DNA from: an uncultured Erythrobacter sp.
Lineage (GTDB): Bacteria; Pseudomonadota; Alphaproteobacteria; Sphingomonadales; Sphingomonadaceae
Direction of reading: 5' to 3'
Length of the DNA stretch: 64,000 bases
Assembly (NCBI GenBank): GCA_947488155.1
Contig: CANKYK010000001.1
Span: 930,001 to 994,000, forward strand
Shown piece after piece: positions 53,701 through 62,605 of the stretch; positions within the stretch are counted from its first letter, which is position 1; every line of letters begins with the position of its first letter. Both the position numbers and the translations under genes were made by a program. The notes under the pieces are model-generated. The model was not told where the DNA came from and did not search any database. It saw only the letters and a list, made by a program, of their open reading frames with translations.

Positions 53701-53929
53701 CTTTCAATAGGTGGGGTACCTGGATGACCCACAATTCAATCAAGGCCTATTCAGCACGAAACACATCGGCGCCCAAGCTTGTTTTCCTGGGCAGACGCCA
53801 GACTGTCAGATCCATGACCTATGACCAGCTCGCGCTAGTCAAGCCGTGCAATTCTAACTTTGATTGCTCGTTCAAGCTTGCTACGCCCATTCACGACGCG
53901 TGCTAAAATGTGCTGAGGGAAAATAAAGA

Positions 53930-56635
53930 ATGCGAAACTGCCTCGTTCTCTCCCAACATCGAGATGAGGCAAGTGAGTACAACGACTTCATCGGAAAGTT
54001 CTACCACTTCCCTGCCAATAGATCGAAATCATACCTTAGCCAGTTTGATAGGCTGCCTATTGAGTTCATCTATTACGAACCCAAGTCAGAGGGTGGGCGC
54101 GGAGAGTTCTTTGGCTTTGGCCGGATAACCAAACCTCCGTTCAAAGATAAACGGGAGAGCGACCACTACTTTGTAGAGATTGATGACTATAAGCCTTTTG
54201 GGCAACGAGTCCCCTATAAAGATGACGAGGGTAATGTCCGTGAAGCCAGTAGCGAGAGCTACAATCCACAAAACGCCGTCCGGCGAATCCCGGAAACGCT
54301 TCTAGATGAAATCTGTCTCGACGGTGAGATACAACTCAACTTCAACTCGGACGCTCACCTAATCAAAGTCTTAGGTGAGCAACTGATAGCATCCGAAAAG
54401 GTTGGTGTCTTAGAGCTTATCAAGAATGCATACGACGCGCACGCAAGCTACTGCCATGTCACCATCGAGAACTCGCCGGAGCTCAGAGAGCTTCCCGACG
54501 AGTACTATAGGTTTTCGAGGTTTCCTGGCCCAGTCATTGTAATCGAAGATGACGGTTTGGGGATGGACCGCCAAACGATAGAGAATGGCTGGCTAAGGCC
54601 TGCATCCATTATCAAGACACACGTCAAGGATGGACTGAAAGCGGAACGCCAGAACGCGTTGGAGCGCGGTAACCTTGAGATTTTCAACGCATTTGTGAGT
54701 GAGCTAAAAAAGGCAAACAAGGGCAGGATCCCTCTCGGTGAAAAGGGAGTAGGGCGCTTCGCCTCCCATCGCCTCGGCAGATCTCTCGAACTGACAACAA
54801 AAAAGGCCGAATTCGACTATGAATTCGTTCTCAAAATCGATTGGGATCGATTTGACAAATATGAGGCCGTGGGCGTTGATCTTAGGGACATTGGAATTGG
54901 ACTGTCTCGCCAAAAACCATCACGAGATTATGGCCCTACCAACTCTGGAACTCGACTTGTTATATCTGGAGGTAGAGAGAGTTTTGGGTGGAGTGAAACA
55001 AAGATCATCGATCTTAGCCGGTCCATAACTCAACTCAACTCGCCTCATCCCAATCCGGCCAACGAAGACTCGACATTCGTTGCCACACTCGACGTGCCTC
55101 AACTTCCTGATCTGGAAGATCAGAACACCCTCGAATTCGACCCCACGTTCCAGCTCGTTGGGCTGGTCGATGAGAGGGGCAATCTAGATTACACTTTGAC
55201 CTTTGAGCCACCTAAGAGCGTTCCAATGGCTCGATCGGTGGAAGCCGATGTCACTGATTTAACCATGCTTTCGGAAGTGGGCCATTGGAAGCAACGTAAA
55301 GGCAAGCTCACGGAGTGCGGCCCTTTCTTTTTGAACATCAAACTCTGGTACCGACGGGCACCGTGGATTTCCGGTCCAAACGCCTCGAGCTTTATGGAGC
55401 GATTGGACCGATACGGCGGAATCTCAATTTATCGTGACGGCCTCAATGTGTTCCCAGCGGAATGGGGAGCCCAAACCGATTGGCTAGGGCTGTCAAAGGC
55501 ACACATCAAGCAAGGCAAGCGTCTATCTTACTACAATATGGTAGGGAACGTAGAGATCGATCAGGGCGCAAATATTGGACTCACGGACAAGACGAACAGA
55601 GAGGGCATGGTCGAGAATGACGCCAATGCTGATTTCATCATCCTCCTACGCACAATCATAAAGACTATTGTTGAAAATGCTTGGATTGCAAAACGCGACG
55701 AATATACTTCTTTAACAAAGGAAGTGATTAGAGACCCCAAAGCGCTACAGAAATTTGGAAAACAATCGCTCGCGATCCATAAGAGTATCGACACAGGCTA
55801 CCCCATTGAGCAAGATCCGTTCAACATTCTGACCGCCCTGGGTGACGACCCGACAGTGCGCGCAGAACGACACAGCGACCTCACAAGATCACTGGAAGAC
55901 CTTCAAGCGAGCCTTGATCTGATCTCGGACCAGCAAGATTTGCTTACGGAGCAGGCTGGTTACGGTCTCGCGATCGCCTCTTCGATCCACGAGATAAACA
56001 AGATTACGACGAATTTCTTTTACGGAATCAACGAGGTCCTAAAGTCTAGTAGGCCTAGCAAGGAGAGGCTTGAACGGTTGAAGGACAACTCCTCCTCCTT
56101 GCGCGGCGAACTAAAGAGATTGTCCCCTCTAATGGCCCTGCGTGGTGAGAGCCGAAAGGACTTTAAGATTTCGCGCGCAATACGTCTGGCTATTGAAAAC
56201 TACCGAACAAGAATGAAGGATAATGATGTTACATTAATTCTCGATGCAACGGACGATTTCGAAGTCTTTGCAAGATTCGGTGCAATCGCGCAGGTTTTTT
56301 CAAACCTCTTAGACAACTCGTTATACTGGCTGGACAACAGCGAGAATGAGAAGCGCGAAATTAGAATTAAGATAGATAGCGATCATCGCAGCGTATTATT
56401 CTCAGACAATGGGCCAGATATTCATTCCGCAATTATACCTCACTTGTTCATGCCTGGGTATAGCATGAAGGTACCTAGGAGTGGATTAGGTCTCTATATC
56501 TGCAAGTACTACATGCAAGATATGAAGGGTGACATTCAAAATCTCCAGAGTCCGAAGTATAGAGATCCAGAGATGAAGGGCGCTCAGTTTTTCCTAGACT
56601 TTAATATGGTTCGACGAGGTAATAATCACGTATGA
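53930..56635 (+). CDS. PUA/EVE-like + Hsp90/MORC-type ATPase + histidine-kinase-like protein
   Basis: 901 residues. Residues ~18-125 (KFYHFPANRSKSYLSQF... FIYYEPKSEGGRGEFFGFGRI... DHYFVEIDDYKPFGQRVPY) resemble the PUA/EVE-like domain that precedes HNH nucleases. Residues ~140-560 form a first GHKL ATPase module with N-box LELIKNAYDA (161-170), G1 EDDGLGM (206-212) and G2 GEKGVGRFAS (270-279), as in Hsp90/MORC proteins. Residues ~640-735 are a coiled coil with an H-box-like SSIHEINK (His687). Residues ~740-895 are a histidine-kinase ATPase: NLLDNS (792-797), SDNGPD (825-830), GLGLY (852-856). It overlaps the downstream start (ATGA). It has no membrane segment. Confidence 0.8.
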   Translation: MRNCLVLSQHRDEASEYNDFIGKFYHFPANRSKSYLSQFDRLPIEFIYYEPKSEGGRGEFFGFGRITKPPFKDKRESDHYFVEIDDYKPFGQRVPYKDDEGNVREASSESYNPQNAVRRIPETLLDEICLDGEIQLNFNSDAHLIKVLGEQLIASEKVGVLELIKNAYDAHASYCHVTIENSPELRELPDEYYRFSRFPGPVIVIEDDGLGMDRQTIENGWLRPASIIKTHVKDGLKAERQNALERGNLEIFNAFVSELKKANKGRIPLGEKGVGRFASHRLGRSLELTTKKAEFDYEFVLKIDWDRFDKYEAVGVDLRDIGIGLSRQKPSRDYGPTNSGTRLVISGGRESFGWSETKIIDLSRSITQLNSPHPNPANEDSTFVATLDVPQLPDLEDQNTLEFDPTFQLVGLVDERGNLDYTLTFEPPKSVPMARSVEADVTDLTMLSEVGHWKQRKGKLTECGPFFLNIKLWYRRAPWISGPNASSFMERLDRYGGISIYRDGLNVFPAEWGAQTDWLGLSKAHIKQGKRLSYYNMVGNVEIDQGANIGLTDKTNREGMVENDANADFIILLRTIIKTIVENAWIAKRDEYTSLTKEVIRDPKALQKFGKQSLAIHKSIDTGYPIEQDPFNILTALGDDPTVRAERHSDLTRSLEDLQASLDLISDQQDLLTEQAGYGLAIASSIHEINKITTNFFYGINEVLKSSRPSKERLERLKDNSSSLRGELKRLSPLMALRGESRKDFKISRAIRLAIENYRTRMKDNDVTLILDATDDFEVFARFGAIAQVFSNLLDNSLYWLDNSENEKREIRIKIDSDHRSVLFSDNGPDIHSAIIPHLFMPGYSMKVPRSGLGLYICKYYMQDMKGDIQNLQSPKYRDPEMKGAQFFLDFNMVRRGNNHV

Positions 56636-56760
56636 TTGGGACGAACATCTGCATTATCGATGACGGATTCCGTCATCCCGCAGTCGAACTCGAAATTGAA
56701 AGCCATTCCTATTTCTCAGGTTCCGCAATCAGCGGCAATGGCAAAGAAAGAATGGGAGCA
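56632..56760 (+). other. Alternative-frame N-terminus of the receiver-like protein; apparent frameshift
   Basis: The ATG at 56632 overlaps the TGA of the ATPase gene exactly as elsewhere in the operon and opens MIGTNICIIDDGFRHPAVELEIE, whose CIIDD is a typical first strand of a receiver domain. This frame stays open to 56913, while the protein body continues in the +1 frame. The switch probably falls between about 56690 and 56760. It may be one extra base (mutation or sequencing error) or programmed frameshifting. Confidence 0.55.
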
Positions 56761-58120
56761 AGACCCTATACTGAGGCGTCTTTGCCTGTTGTTACTCGAA
56801 GACAGAATGGAGGATGCAACTCCAAAATGGAGCCTCGCTGGCTTCCGCCAGCCCCAGTTCTATCGCGAAGCATTCAACGCTGGAAAATACCGAGCAGATC
56901 TAATTGTATTTGACTGGGAATATGATGGCAATGTCGATCAGGTATCTGAGCTAAGGAAAATCCTTACTGGCACTCACAGCGAAGTCTTCATCTTCACAGG
57001 TGCCGACAAAGTCGACCAGATTAACATAATACTTGCTGAACATTTAGGGGAGTTTAAGGCAAGACTCATTGTTATTGACAAGAACGGCGAAGACGATCGA
57101 CAACACGAGATCCTACATGATCGACTGACAAAGAAACAGTCAGAGTGCTTTGCCTTTAGATTTGGCAGTCAGTTGCGTGCGACCGTAAACAAGAGTCTCG
57201 ATGAAGCGTTGCACAAGCTCTCCACTTTAGACATTCAAAGGATATTGTATTTGCTTTCGAGTGAGGAGGGTCAGGCCGATAACACTGAATTCAAAGAGAT
57301 GCTTGGCGAAAAAATAAAGAACGGGCTTCAAGAGAATGAAGCGTTGCGGGAAGCTCTCAAGGCGAAAGGGGTGAGCGGCAAAGCCTACGATGAACTGCTC
57401 GAGGTTGTCGGTGAGATAATGAAGAATGACGTGGGCTCCGAAGAACTTGTCAATGCTCCTGTTGAGAACGGCGAAGAAAGAGAGCACGACAAGGAAATCA
57501 TAGAAGCTCTTTGGTCGTATCGACTGTACCATAAGCCATCGGATGATCGTGTTAGGACGGGAGATATCCTGGAGCGAGAAGACGGATCCGAACAATTCCT
57601 TGTGCTCACACCGCCCTGCGATCTCACTCGCTTTTGGAAGAATACAGGCGGGATATTGTCGCTAGTGCAGCTTCACGATATCGATGAGAAAGCACCCGAG
57701 TTGAGGAAGTTGGCAGCTCTGACAAGAGCCTTGAAGGAATACAAGAAAAAGGACCGAAGAGTTACCTCTCTGACGAATCCACTCAGCCCACCCGGCGGCC
57801 AAACCCTGCTGCCATTTGTGCAACACGAGGAAGGTCGTAAAGACTATCTCGTCAAACTGAGACAGATACAAAGCATCTATGTAGCTATTCCCGAAAAGCT
57901 CAGTGGTGAAGAAAATCGCGGCGCACGTGCAAATGCGAGCTTGAGCTACACCGATGTCGGTTTTCGACGGATATGTAGAGTTAGCGATCCATTCAATGGA
58001 CCTCTAATCAGCACGGTTCTCGCAACGTTAGCAGGCTGGGGTGTAGAAGATTTCCCGGCCGAATTACAGAAGCAGCTCGGCACAAAACTCATTGAGACAT
58101 ACACAGAGCCGGCGCAATGA
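56636..58120 (+). CDS. Receiver-like protein with unknown C-terminal domain
   Basis: 494 residues in the track frame (TTG start). DLIVFDWEYDG (Asp93), EVFIFTGAD (Thr121) and ARLIVIDKNG (Lys149) fit the phospho-acceptor, Thr and Lys sites of a receiver domain. The acidic pair is found only in the overlapping upstream frame (see 56632-56760), so the natural protein probably joins the two. Residues ~300-494 form a separate domain with LVLTPPCDLTRFWK and LLPFVQHEEGRKDYLVKLRQIQ; I do not recognise it. It is the second gene of the operon, and its stop overlaps the methyltransferase start. Confidence 0.75.
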   Translation: MGRTSALSMTDSVIPQSNSKLKAIPISQVPQSAAMAKKEWEQDPILRRLCLLLLEDRMEDATPKWSLAGFRQPQFYREAFNAGKYRADLIVFDWEYDGNVDQVSELRKILTGTHSEVFIFTGADKVDQINIILAEHLGEFKARLIVIDKNGEDDRQHEILHDRLTKKQSECFAFRFGSQLRATVNKSLDEALHKLSTLDIQRILYLLSSEEGQADNTEFKEMLGEKIKNGLQENEALREALKAKGVSGKAYDELLEVVGEIMKNDVGSEELVNAPVENGEEREHDKEIIEALWSYRLYHKPSDDRVRTGDILEREDGSEQFLVLTPPCDLTRFWKNTGGILSLVQLHDIDEKAPELRKLAALTRALKEYKKKDRRVTSLTNPLSPPGGQTLLPFVQHEEGRKDYLVKLRQIQSIYVAIPEKLSGEENRGARANASLSYTDVGFRRICRVSDPFNGPLISTVLATLAGWGVEDFPAELQKQLGTKLIETYTEPAQ

Positions 58121-59181
58121 ACATGTCCTACAACAGTATTGATCTTTTCGCTGGATGCGGCGGCCTAACCGAAGGTATGAGGCAAGCTGGCTTCGACACG
58201 AGAATAGCAATCGAGCTAGAAGCTAGTCCTGCAAGAGCTTTTCTTCTAAACCATGCCGATACCCGGTTGATCGAGAAAGACATCCGACAGGTTAAACTTG
58301 ATAAGGTAGAGGCAGAGCTCGCCGGTGAGCCGCTGCATTTGCTAGCAGGCTGCCCACCGTGCCAAGGGTTTTCGTCAGTCCGCAAGCTCAATCAGAGAGC
58401 TAGCGTTCGTGACCCTCGAAATAAGTTAGTTTTGGAGTATTTCCGCTTCGTCGAAAGACTTCGACCACAGACCCTTATGATGGAGAACGTACCTGGCCTC
58501 ACAGACTACTATCTCTTCAAAAAGATCGTTCGTGATCTGAAAGCTCTAGGCTACTTTATCGACTATCAAGTCGTGAACGTGAAAGACTATGGAGTAGCGC
58601 AAAGTCGACGCCGGCTTGTGATGGTTGGCTCCCTATTAGGAAAGCTATCCGTTGCAACAGGCATCGAGAAATTGGTGACCGTCAGGGAGACGATTTCTCA
58701 TTTGCCTCCGCCGTCGAAGAGTAAAGACAAGCTACACAAGATCGTCGCCAAACACACGCCAGCGGTACTGGAAAGGATAAGACTGACCCCAAAGGATGGT
58801 GGGAGCCGCAAGGATTTGCCACCTGAGCTCACGCTTAAATGCCACAACGACCCTAGAATTGGATTCAATGACATCTACGGTCGCTTGCGATGGGATGCGG
58901 TGTCGACGACAATTACCGGAGGGTGCCTAAACCCTTCAAAGGGACGATTCCTGCATCCGCATCAAGATAGAGTGATAACGCCAAGAGAAGCAGCATTGCT
59001 TCAATCTTTCCCGGAGGCTTACGTATTCCCAACGGATATTCCCAAGCACGATTTGGCATTGATGATAGGTAATGCGCTGCCGCCTGCCTTTAGCCACGCT
59101 CAATCGCTAAATATAAGAAAGCATCTGGAGGTCTATTCAGCGAATGCACACTCCCCAGTTATGCAGTCCTCGTGCAATTAA
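58117..59181 (+). CDS. DNA (cytosine-5) methyltransferase
   Basis: 354 residues with all main C5 motifs: I DLFAGCGGLTEGMRQAGF, IV GCPPCQGFSS (catalytic Cys82), VI MENVPGL (123-125), VIII QSRRRLVMVG (162-170), IX RLRWDAVSTTITGG and X GNALPPAFS. The target-recognition region (~190-260) is short, so the target may be short or degenerate. It starts at an ATG overlapping the upstream stop. There is no restriction nuclease gene nearby. Aggregate context: a signal-coupled DNA-modifying system. Confidence 0.94.
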   Translation: MNMSYNSIDLFAGCGGLTEGMRQAGFDTRIAIELEASPARAFLLNHADTRLIEKDIRQVKLDKVEAELAGEPLHLLAGCPPCQGFSSVRKLNQRASVRDPRNKLVLEYFRFVERLRPQTLMMENVPGLTDYYLFKKIVRDLKALGYFIDYQVVNVKDYGVAQSRRRLVMVGSLLGKLSVATGIEKLVTVRETISHLPPPSKSKDKLHKIVAKHTPAVLERIRLTPKDGGSRKDLPPELTLKCHNDPRIGFNDIYGRLRWDAVSTTITGGCLNPSKGRFLHPHQDRVITPREAALLQSFPEAYVFPTDIPKHDLALMIGNALPPAFSHAQSLNIRKHLEVYSANAHSPVMQSSCN

Positions 59182-59414
59182 TTGCAATTAGGCATCCCAA
59201 AGCTGACTTGCTGTAGGCTCGGGAATGAGAGGACTATCCAAGGTTGGTGGGCAGCCTCAGATTGCAACCACTGAGCTGAGAGCAAACATTCAGCAATCGA
59301 TCAAATTCGGATGTGGCGAAACTTCAATGCGCTTGCGGAGATGGTATATTCGACTCAGACCTTGGCATGGTGTCAATCGCGCGTCCGGATCGCCTCGCAT
59401 GATGCTTGATCCGA

Positions 59415-59789
59415 TTAGAGAAGGGGCAAGCCAGGAATGGCCTCTACAACCTTCGTCACTTTATTGAGCGCTTCGGTGAACTTCTCTATGCTCTTGGTGG
59501 CCTTCTTGATGCGATCGGCCTCAGCCTTCGCCTCTTTGGAGAGCCGTTTCAGTTCATCGACTAGGTTCGATTCCGCGATCTCTTCGTCAAACGATTTGAG
59601 CCCCTGCATGGCGTGCTCCTTGAGCAGGTCCAGCAGATCATCAATGACCTTGTTTGCTTTCACAAACTCTGATGTCTCCTCCTCGGAGTAAGGCTGCGCG
59701 TTAGCGTAGTCCCAAACCATGGCGAGCACGTTGACAATGACGTTTTTGGTTTGAATCCACGGTCCGAAAGTGGTCATGGTCTTCGACAT
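59415..59789 (-). CDS. Helical coiled-coil protein, unknown
   Basis: 124 residues, charged and almost entirely helical: YSEEETSEFVKANKVIDDLLDLLKEHAMQGLKSFDEEIAESNLVDELKRLSKEAKAEADRIKKATKSIEKFTEALNKVTKVVEAIPG. Its start overlaps the stop of the upstream lipoprotein gene (TAATG), so they form one operon and may make a complex. The opposite-strand ORF is a shadow. No known family. Confidence 0.62.
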   Translation of the reverse strand: MSKTMTTFGPWIQTKNVIVNVLAMVWDYANAQPYSEEETSEFVKANKVIDDLLDLLKEHAMQGLKSFDEEIAESNLVDELKRLSKEAKAEADRIKKATKSIEKFTEALNKVTKVVEAIPGLPLL

Positions 59790-60811
59790 TATTTCTTCTC
59801 CTCATTCTTAAGCTTTGGTGTGGCTTCTCCGACCGACCTAGCCACCTCGAAAACAGCTCTGATACCAGCCTTCAGATCTTCTTTGGTGGCATCCTTTTGG
59901 GCGGCCTGCTTTAGCGCACTATGAGCGGCACCGATCCGCAAGAAACGATCCTGCGCTCTTGCAAGCAACACGTAGTTTTCTGCAATTTCGATGAAATGAG
60001 CTTGTGCAGCCATTCGCTGTTCAAGTGTTGAGCCGAGGTTTGCGTTTATGCCTTTCAGACCCGATTGCGAAGCTCGCAGCTGTCTCGTGCGATCGGCAGT
60101 ATTGTAAGATCGTTCAGCGATGTAAGCAGCTTGAAGAGCTACGACAGATTCCTGCACAATCGGATCCGCTTCGATAATGATGCTCTTAAGAGCATCGACA
60201 CGCTGCTTCTCCAGCAATAGGCCGCCAACATCGCCGACGATCCCCGCCAAAACACCAAGCTTATCTGTTGCTGGAGGCTTGCCTTCAACTTCAAGAGCCT
60301 TTCTCAGAGCTCCTTCTAACTTCGAAGCTTCGCTTGCTGCATCAGCGAGCGACTTCTTGAAAGTTGCGCGATCTTCGCTGCTATCTTTCGCGAGCTGTGC
60401 AACACTGGCAGAGTAGGAGCCGAGCGCGTCTCCAAGTTTGAGGATGTGAGCAAAGTCCGGTGCTGAGCGCAGCTTTGTTCCAGAGCCGTCTTCGATTGGA
60501 CAGGCCGCCTTGACTTCTTGAATAGTGGCCCCATTCAGAACCGCTGGAAGGCAGTCTCCTGAAATTTGCAGATCGGTTCTCTGTACTGCAAATTTTCGCA
60601 GAATTACGGCATTTTCCGCATCAACAATCGCTTTGAGATTGGTCGATTGCAGATCTACGGCTGCCTTGGTCACTTCGCCAAATTCTGCCACTGACTCGCG
60701 ATAGGTTGTACTGACACAGCCCGCCACCAAAGCAGTTGGCACGAGAACCATTAGCTTGACTGCGCGTGTAGCCTTCCCTCCATCGAATTTCATAAACTGA
60801 TATTTTTTCAT
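59789..60811 (-). CDS. Helical lipoprotein, unknown
   Basis: 340 residues from the ATG at 60811 (MKKYQFMKFDGGKATRAVKLMVLVPTALVAGC), a lipoprotein signal with lipobox LVAGC; the track start 29 codons upstream would precede the signal. The body is a long helical array (YRESVAEFGEVTKAAVDLQSTNLKAIVDAENAVILRKFAVQ; LGSTLEQRMAAQAHFIEIAENYVLLARAQD). With the downstream coiled-coil gene it suggests an envelope helical complex, possibly pore-like; this is inference only. Confidence 0.65.
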   Translation of the reverse strand: MKKYQFMKFDGGKATRAVKLMVLVPTALVAGCVSTTYRESVAEFGEVTKAAVDLQSTNLKAIVDAENAVILRKFAVQRTDLQISGDCLPAVLNGATIQEVKAACPIEDGSGTKLRSAPDFAHILKLGDALGSYSASVAQLAKDSSEDRATFKKSLADAASEASKLEGALRKALEVEGKPPATDKLGVLAGIVGDVGGLLLEKQRVDALKSIIIEADPIVQESVVALQAAYIAERSYNTADRTRQLRASQSGLKGINANLGSTLEQRMAAQAHFIEIAENYVLLARAQDRFLRIGAAHSALKQAAQKDATKEDLKAGIRAVFEVARSVGEATPKLKNEEKK

Positions 60812-61008
60812 CTTGCTCGCCCTGATTGTTATACTCTGACTGCAATCTGGCGAGTTCATTTCACTTCGCGCGTGATCACCGTCACGCTGAACAAACATTT
60901 CGTCCTACGGCTCCCAGGAACCAACATCGGGCGTCGAGAATTATGCCCTTGCAATATTCATAGTATTGACGTCAGTTCGTCTGATCTATCCAGGGCGGGG
61001 GGCTCACG

Positions 61009-62583
61009 ATGGACAATGTACGAAGAAATTCTGGCCGCAAAGCGAGAGAAGAAGCGCCTAAATTCGGTGCCTTTATAAGTTACAGTCATGCGGACGCTGC
61101 CAAAGTGCGCAAACTACACTCTCAAATAGAGGCTTATCACCTGCCCAAAGGGCTTGGCGCGATTGATGCACTCAATCACCGGCAAGGGAAACTCAACCGA
61201 GTCTTCCGCGATCGTGAGGACCTATCAGCGGCGCAGGATCTCTCCTCTGCCGTTACTGATGCGCTTGACCGATCCAATGTCTTGCTTGTTGCCTGTTCGC
61301 CTGATGCAAGGGCTTCGCGCTGGGTGAATCAGGAGATTGACTATTTCAAAGAGCACTATCCTGAAAGGCCAATACTGGCCGCGATACTATCAGGCGAGCC
61401 AGCTGAGGCCTTTCCCAACGCGCTGACTGAAGGCGGCGCGGAACCCCTTGCCGCTGACTTGCGTAAAGAAGGCGATGGTTGGCGATTGGGGTTCTTGAAG
61501 CTGGTAGCTGGCATCGCTGGCGTGCCACTGGACATGCTGATCGAGCGCGATGGACGACGACGAACGCGCCGCGTGATGGCCGTCACGGGCGTGGTCGCGC
61601 TTATTGCCGTAGCCATGGCTGCAATGACTACGGTCGCACTTCAGGCGCGCAATGAAGCACAGTTCCAGCAGACAGAGGCTGAAGGCCTCGTCGCGTATAT
61701 GATGGATGAGCTGCGCGATGAATTGAAAGGTGTTGGTAGGCTGGATGTGATGGCCGGCGTCAACAAACGCGCTCTGGAGTATTACACGAATCAGGGCGAT
61801 CTATCTGGTCTTCCGCCCGCTAGTTTGGAGCAACGCGCCAAGATTCTCCACGCCATGGGCGAGGATGAAACAGATACTGTTGATGGGGATCTCGAATCGG
61901 CGTTGGGAAAGTTCACGGAAGCGCATCGCACGACCAAAGAACTTTTGGCGCGCGAACCCGACAACCCTGATCGTATCTATGTGCATGCTCAGAGCGAATA
62001 TTGGGTCGGTTGGATCGCTGAACTGCGCGAGGACTTCCGCGGAGCGCATGCACAGTATGAGCGATACCGAGATCTCGCGCGTGAGCTGGCTCGGTTTGAG
62101 CCAGATAGCCACCGGACATTAATGGAACTTGGCTGGGGCGAGTTGAATGTAGGCATCATGTCTTTCAAGCAAGATGATCTCGTTGCTGCTGGAGAGGAGT
62201 TTGATCTGGCAATAAGTTCGTTTGAACAAGCCAATACCATGGCTCCACGGGATCGGTCTACGCAGGATGCCTTGGTCAACGCTCACGCATGGCGGTTCAA
62301 CACCCATTACAATCTGGGTGAGTTCGAGCAAGCACTTGATCAGCGAGCACAGAGTGTCGCGATTATACAGCAGGTCCTGGCTGACAAACCGGAGGATCGC
62401 GAGGCTCAATTTTCACTGCTGGTCGCGCAACGCGCAGTGGCCTTGACCCGAATAGAATTAGGGCAAATTGAGCAAGGACAGGCCGAGCTGCGGGACGTCG
62501 CTGCAAGAGCGCGCAGCCTAGCGCAACGAGACAGCTCAAATCGCGAATGGGCGGACTTCGCCAAGAAATTCCAAGCCAAATAG
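61009..62583 (+). CDS. TIR-domain protein with a membrane helix and TPR-like repeats
   Basis: 524 residues preceded by GGGGGG. Residues ~18-150 are a TIR domain (KFGAFISYSHADAAKVRKLHSQIEAY... VFRDREDLSAAQDL... SNVLLVACSPDARASRWVNQEIDYF), with Glu109 in the NADase-Glu position. A membrane helix covers ~189-211 (VMAVTGVVALIAVAMAAMTTVAL). The C-terminal ~300 residues are TPR-like (LGKFTEAHRTTKELLAREPDNPDRIYVHAQSEYWVGWIAELREDFRGAHAQYERY). The TIR would face the cytoplasm. Role: NAD-linked defence effector or signalling scaffold. Confidence 0.85.
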   Translation: MDNVRRNSGRKAREEAPKFGAFISYSHADAAKVRKLHSQIEAYHLPKGLGAIDALNHRQGKLNRVFRDREDLSAAQDLSSAVTDALDRSNVLLVACSPDARASRWVNQEIDYFKEHYPERPILAAILSGEPAEAFPNALTEGGAEPLAADLRKEGDGWRLGFLKLVAGIAGVPLDMLIERDGRRRTRRVMAVTGVVALIAVAMAAMTTVALQARNEAQFQQTEAEGLVAYMMDELRDELKGVGRLDVMAGVNKRALEYYTNQGDLSGLPPASLEQRAKILHAMGEDETDTVDGDLESALGKFTEAHRTTKELLAREPDNPDRIYVHAQSEYWVGWIAELREDFRGAHAQYERYRDLARELARFEPDSHRTLMELGWGELNVGIMSFKQDDLVAAGEEFDLAISSFEQANTMAPRDRSTQDALVNAHAWRFNTHYNLGEFEQALDQRAQSVAIIQQVLADKPEDREAQFSLLVAQRAVALTRIELGQIEQGQAELRDVAARARSLAQRDSSNREWADFAKKFQAK

Positions 62584-62605
62584 CGAAAACTGTGGGAGTA
62601 AGACA

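Noticed and set aside
53724-53906. 60-residue ORF between the XRE regulator and the ATPase gene
   Set aside because: A weak purine stretch precedes its ATG, but the sequence shows no domain, and the gap is better seen as the operon leader. Could be real but unsupported.
59225-59467. 80-residue ORF after the methyltransferase, considered as a remnant Vsr-type nuclease
   Set aside because: No Vsr motif or other nuclease residues; overlaps the 3' end of the opposite-strand coiled-coil gene.
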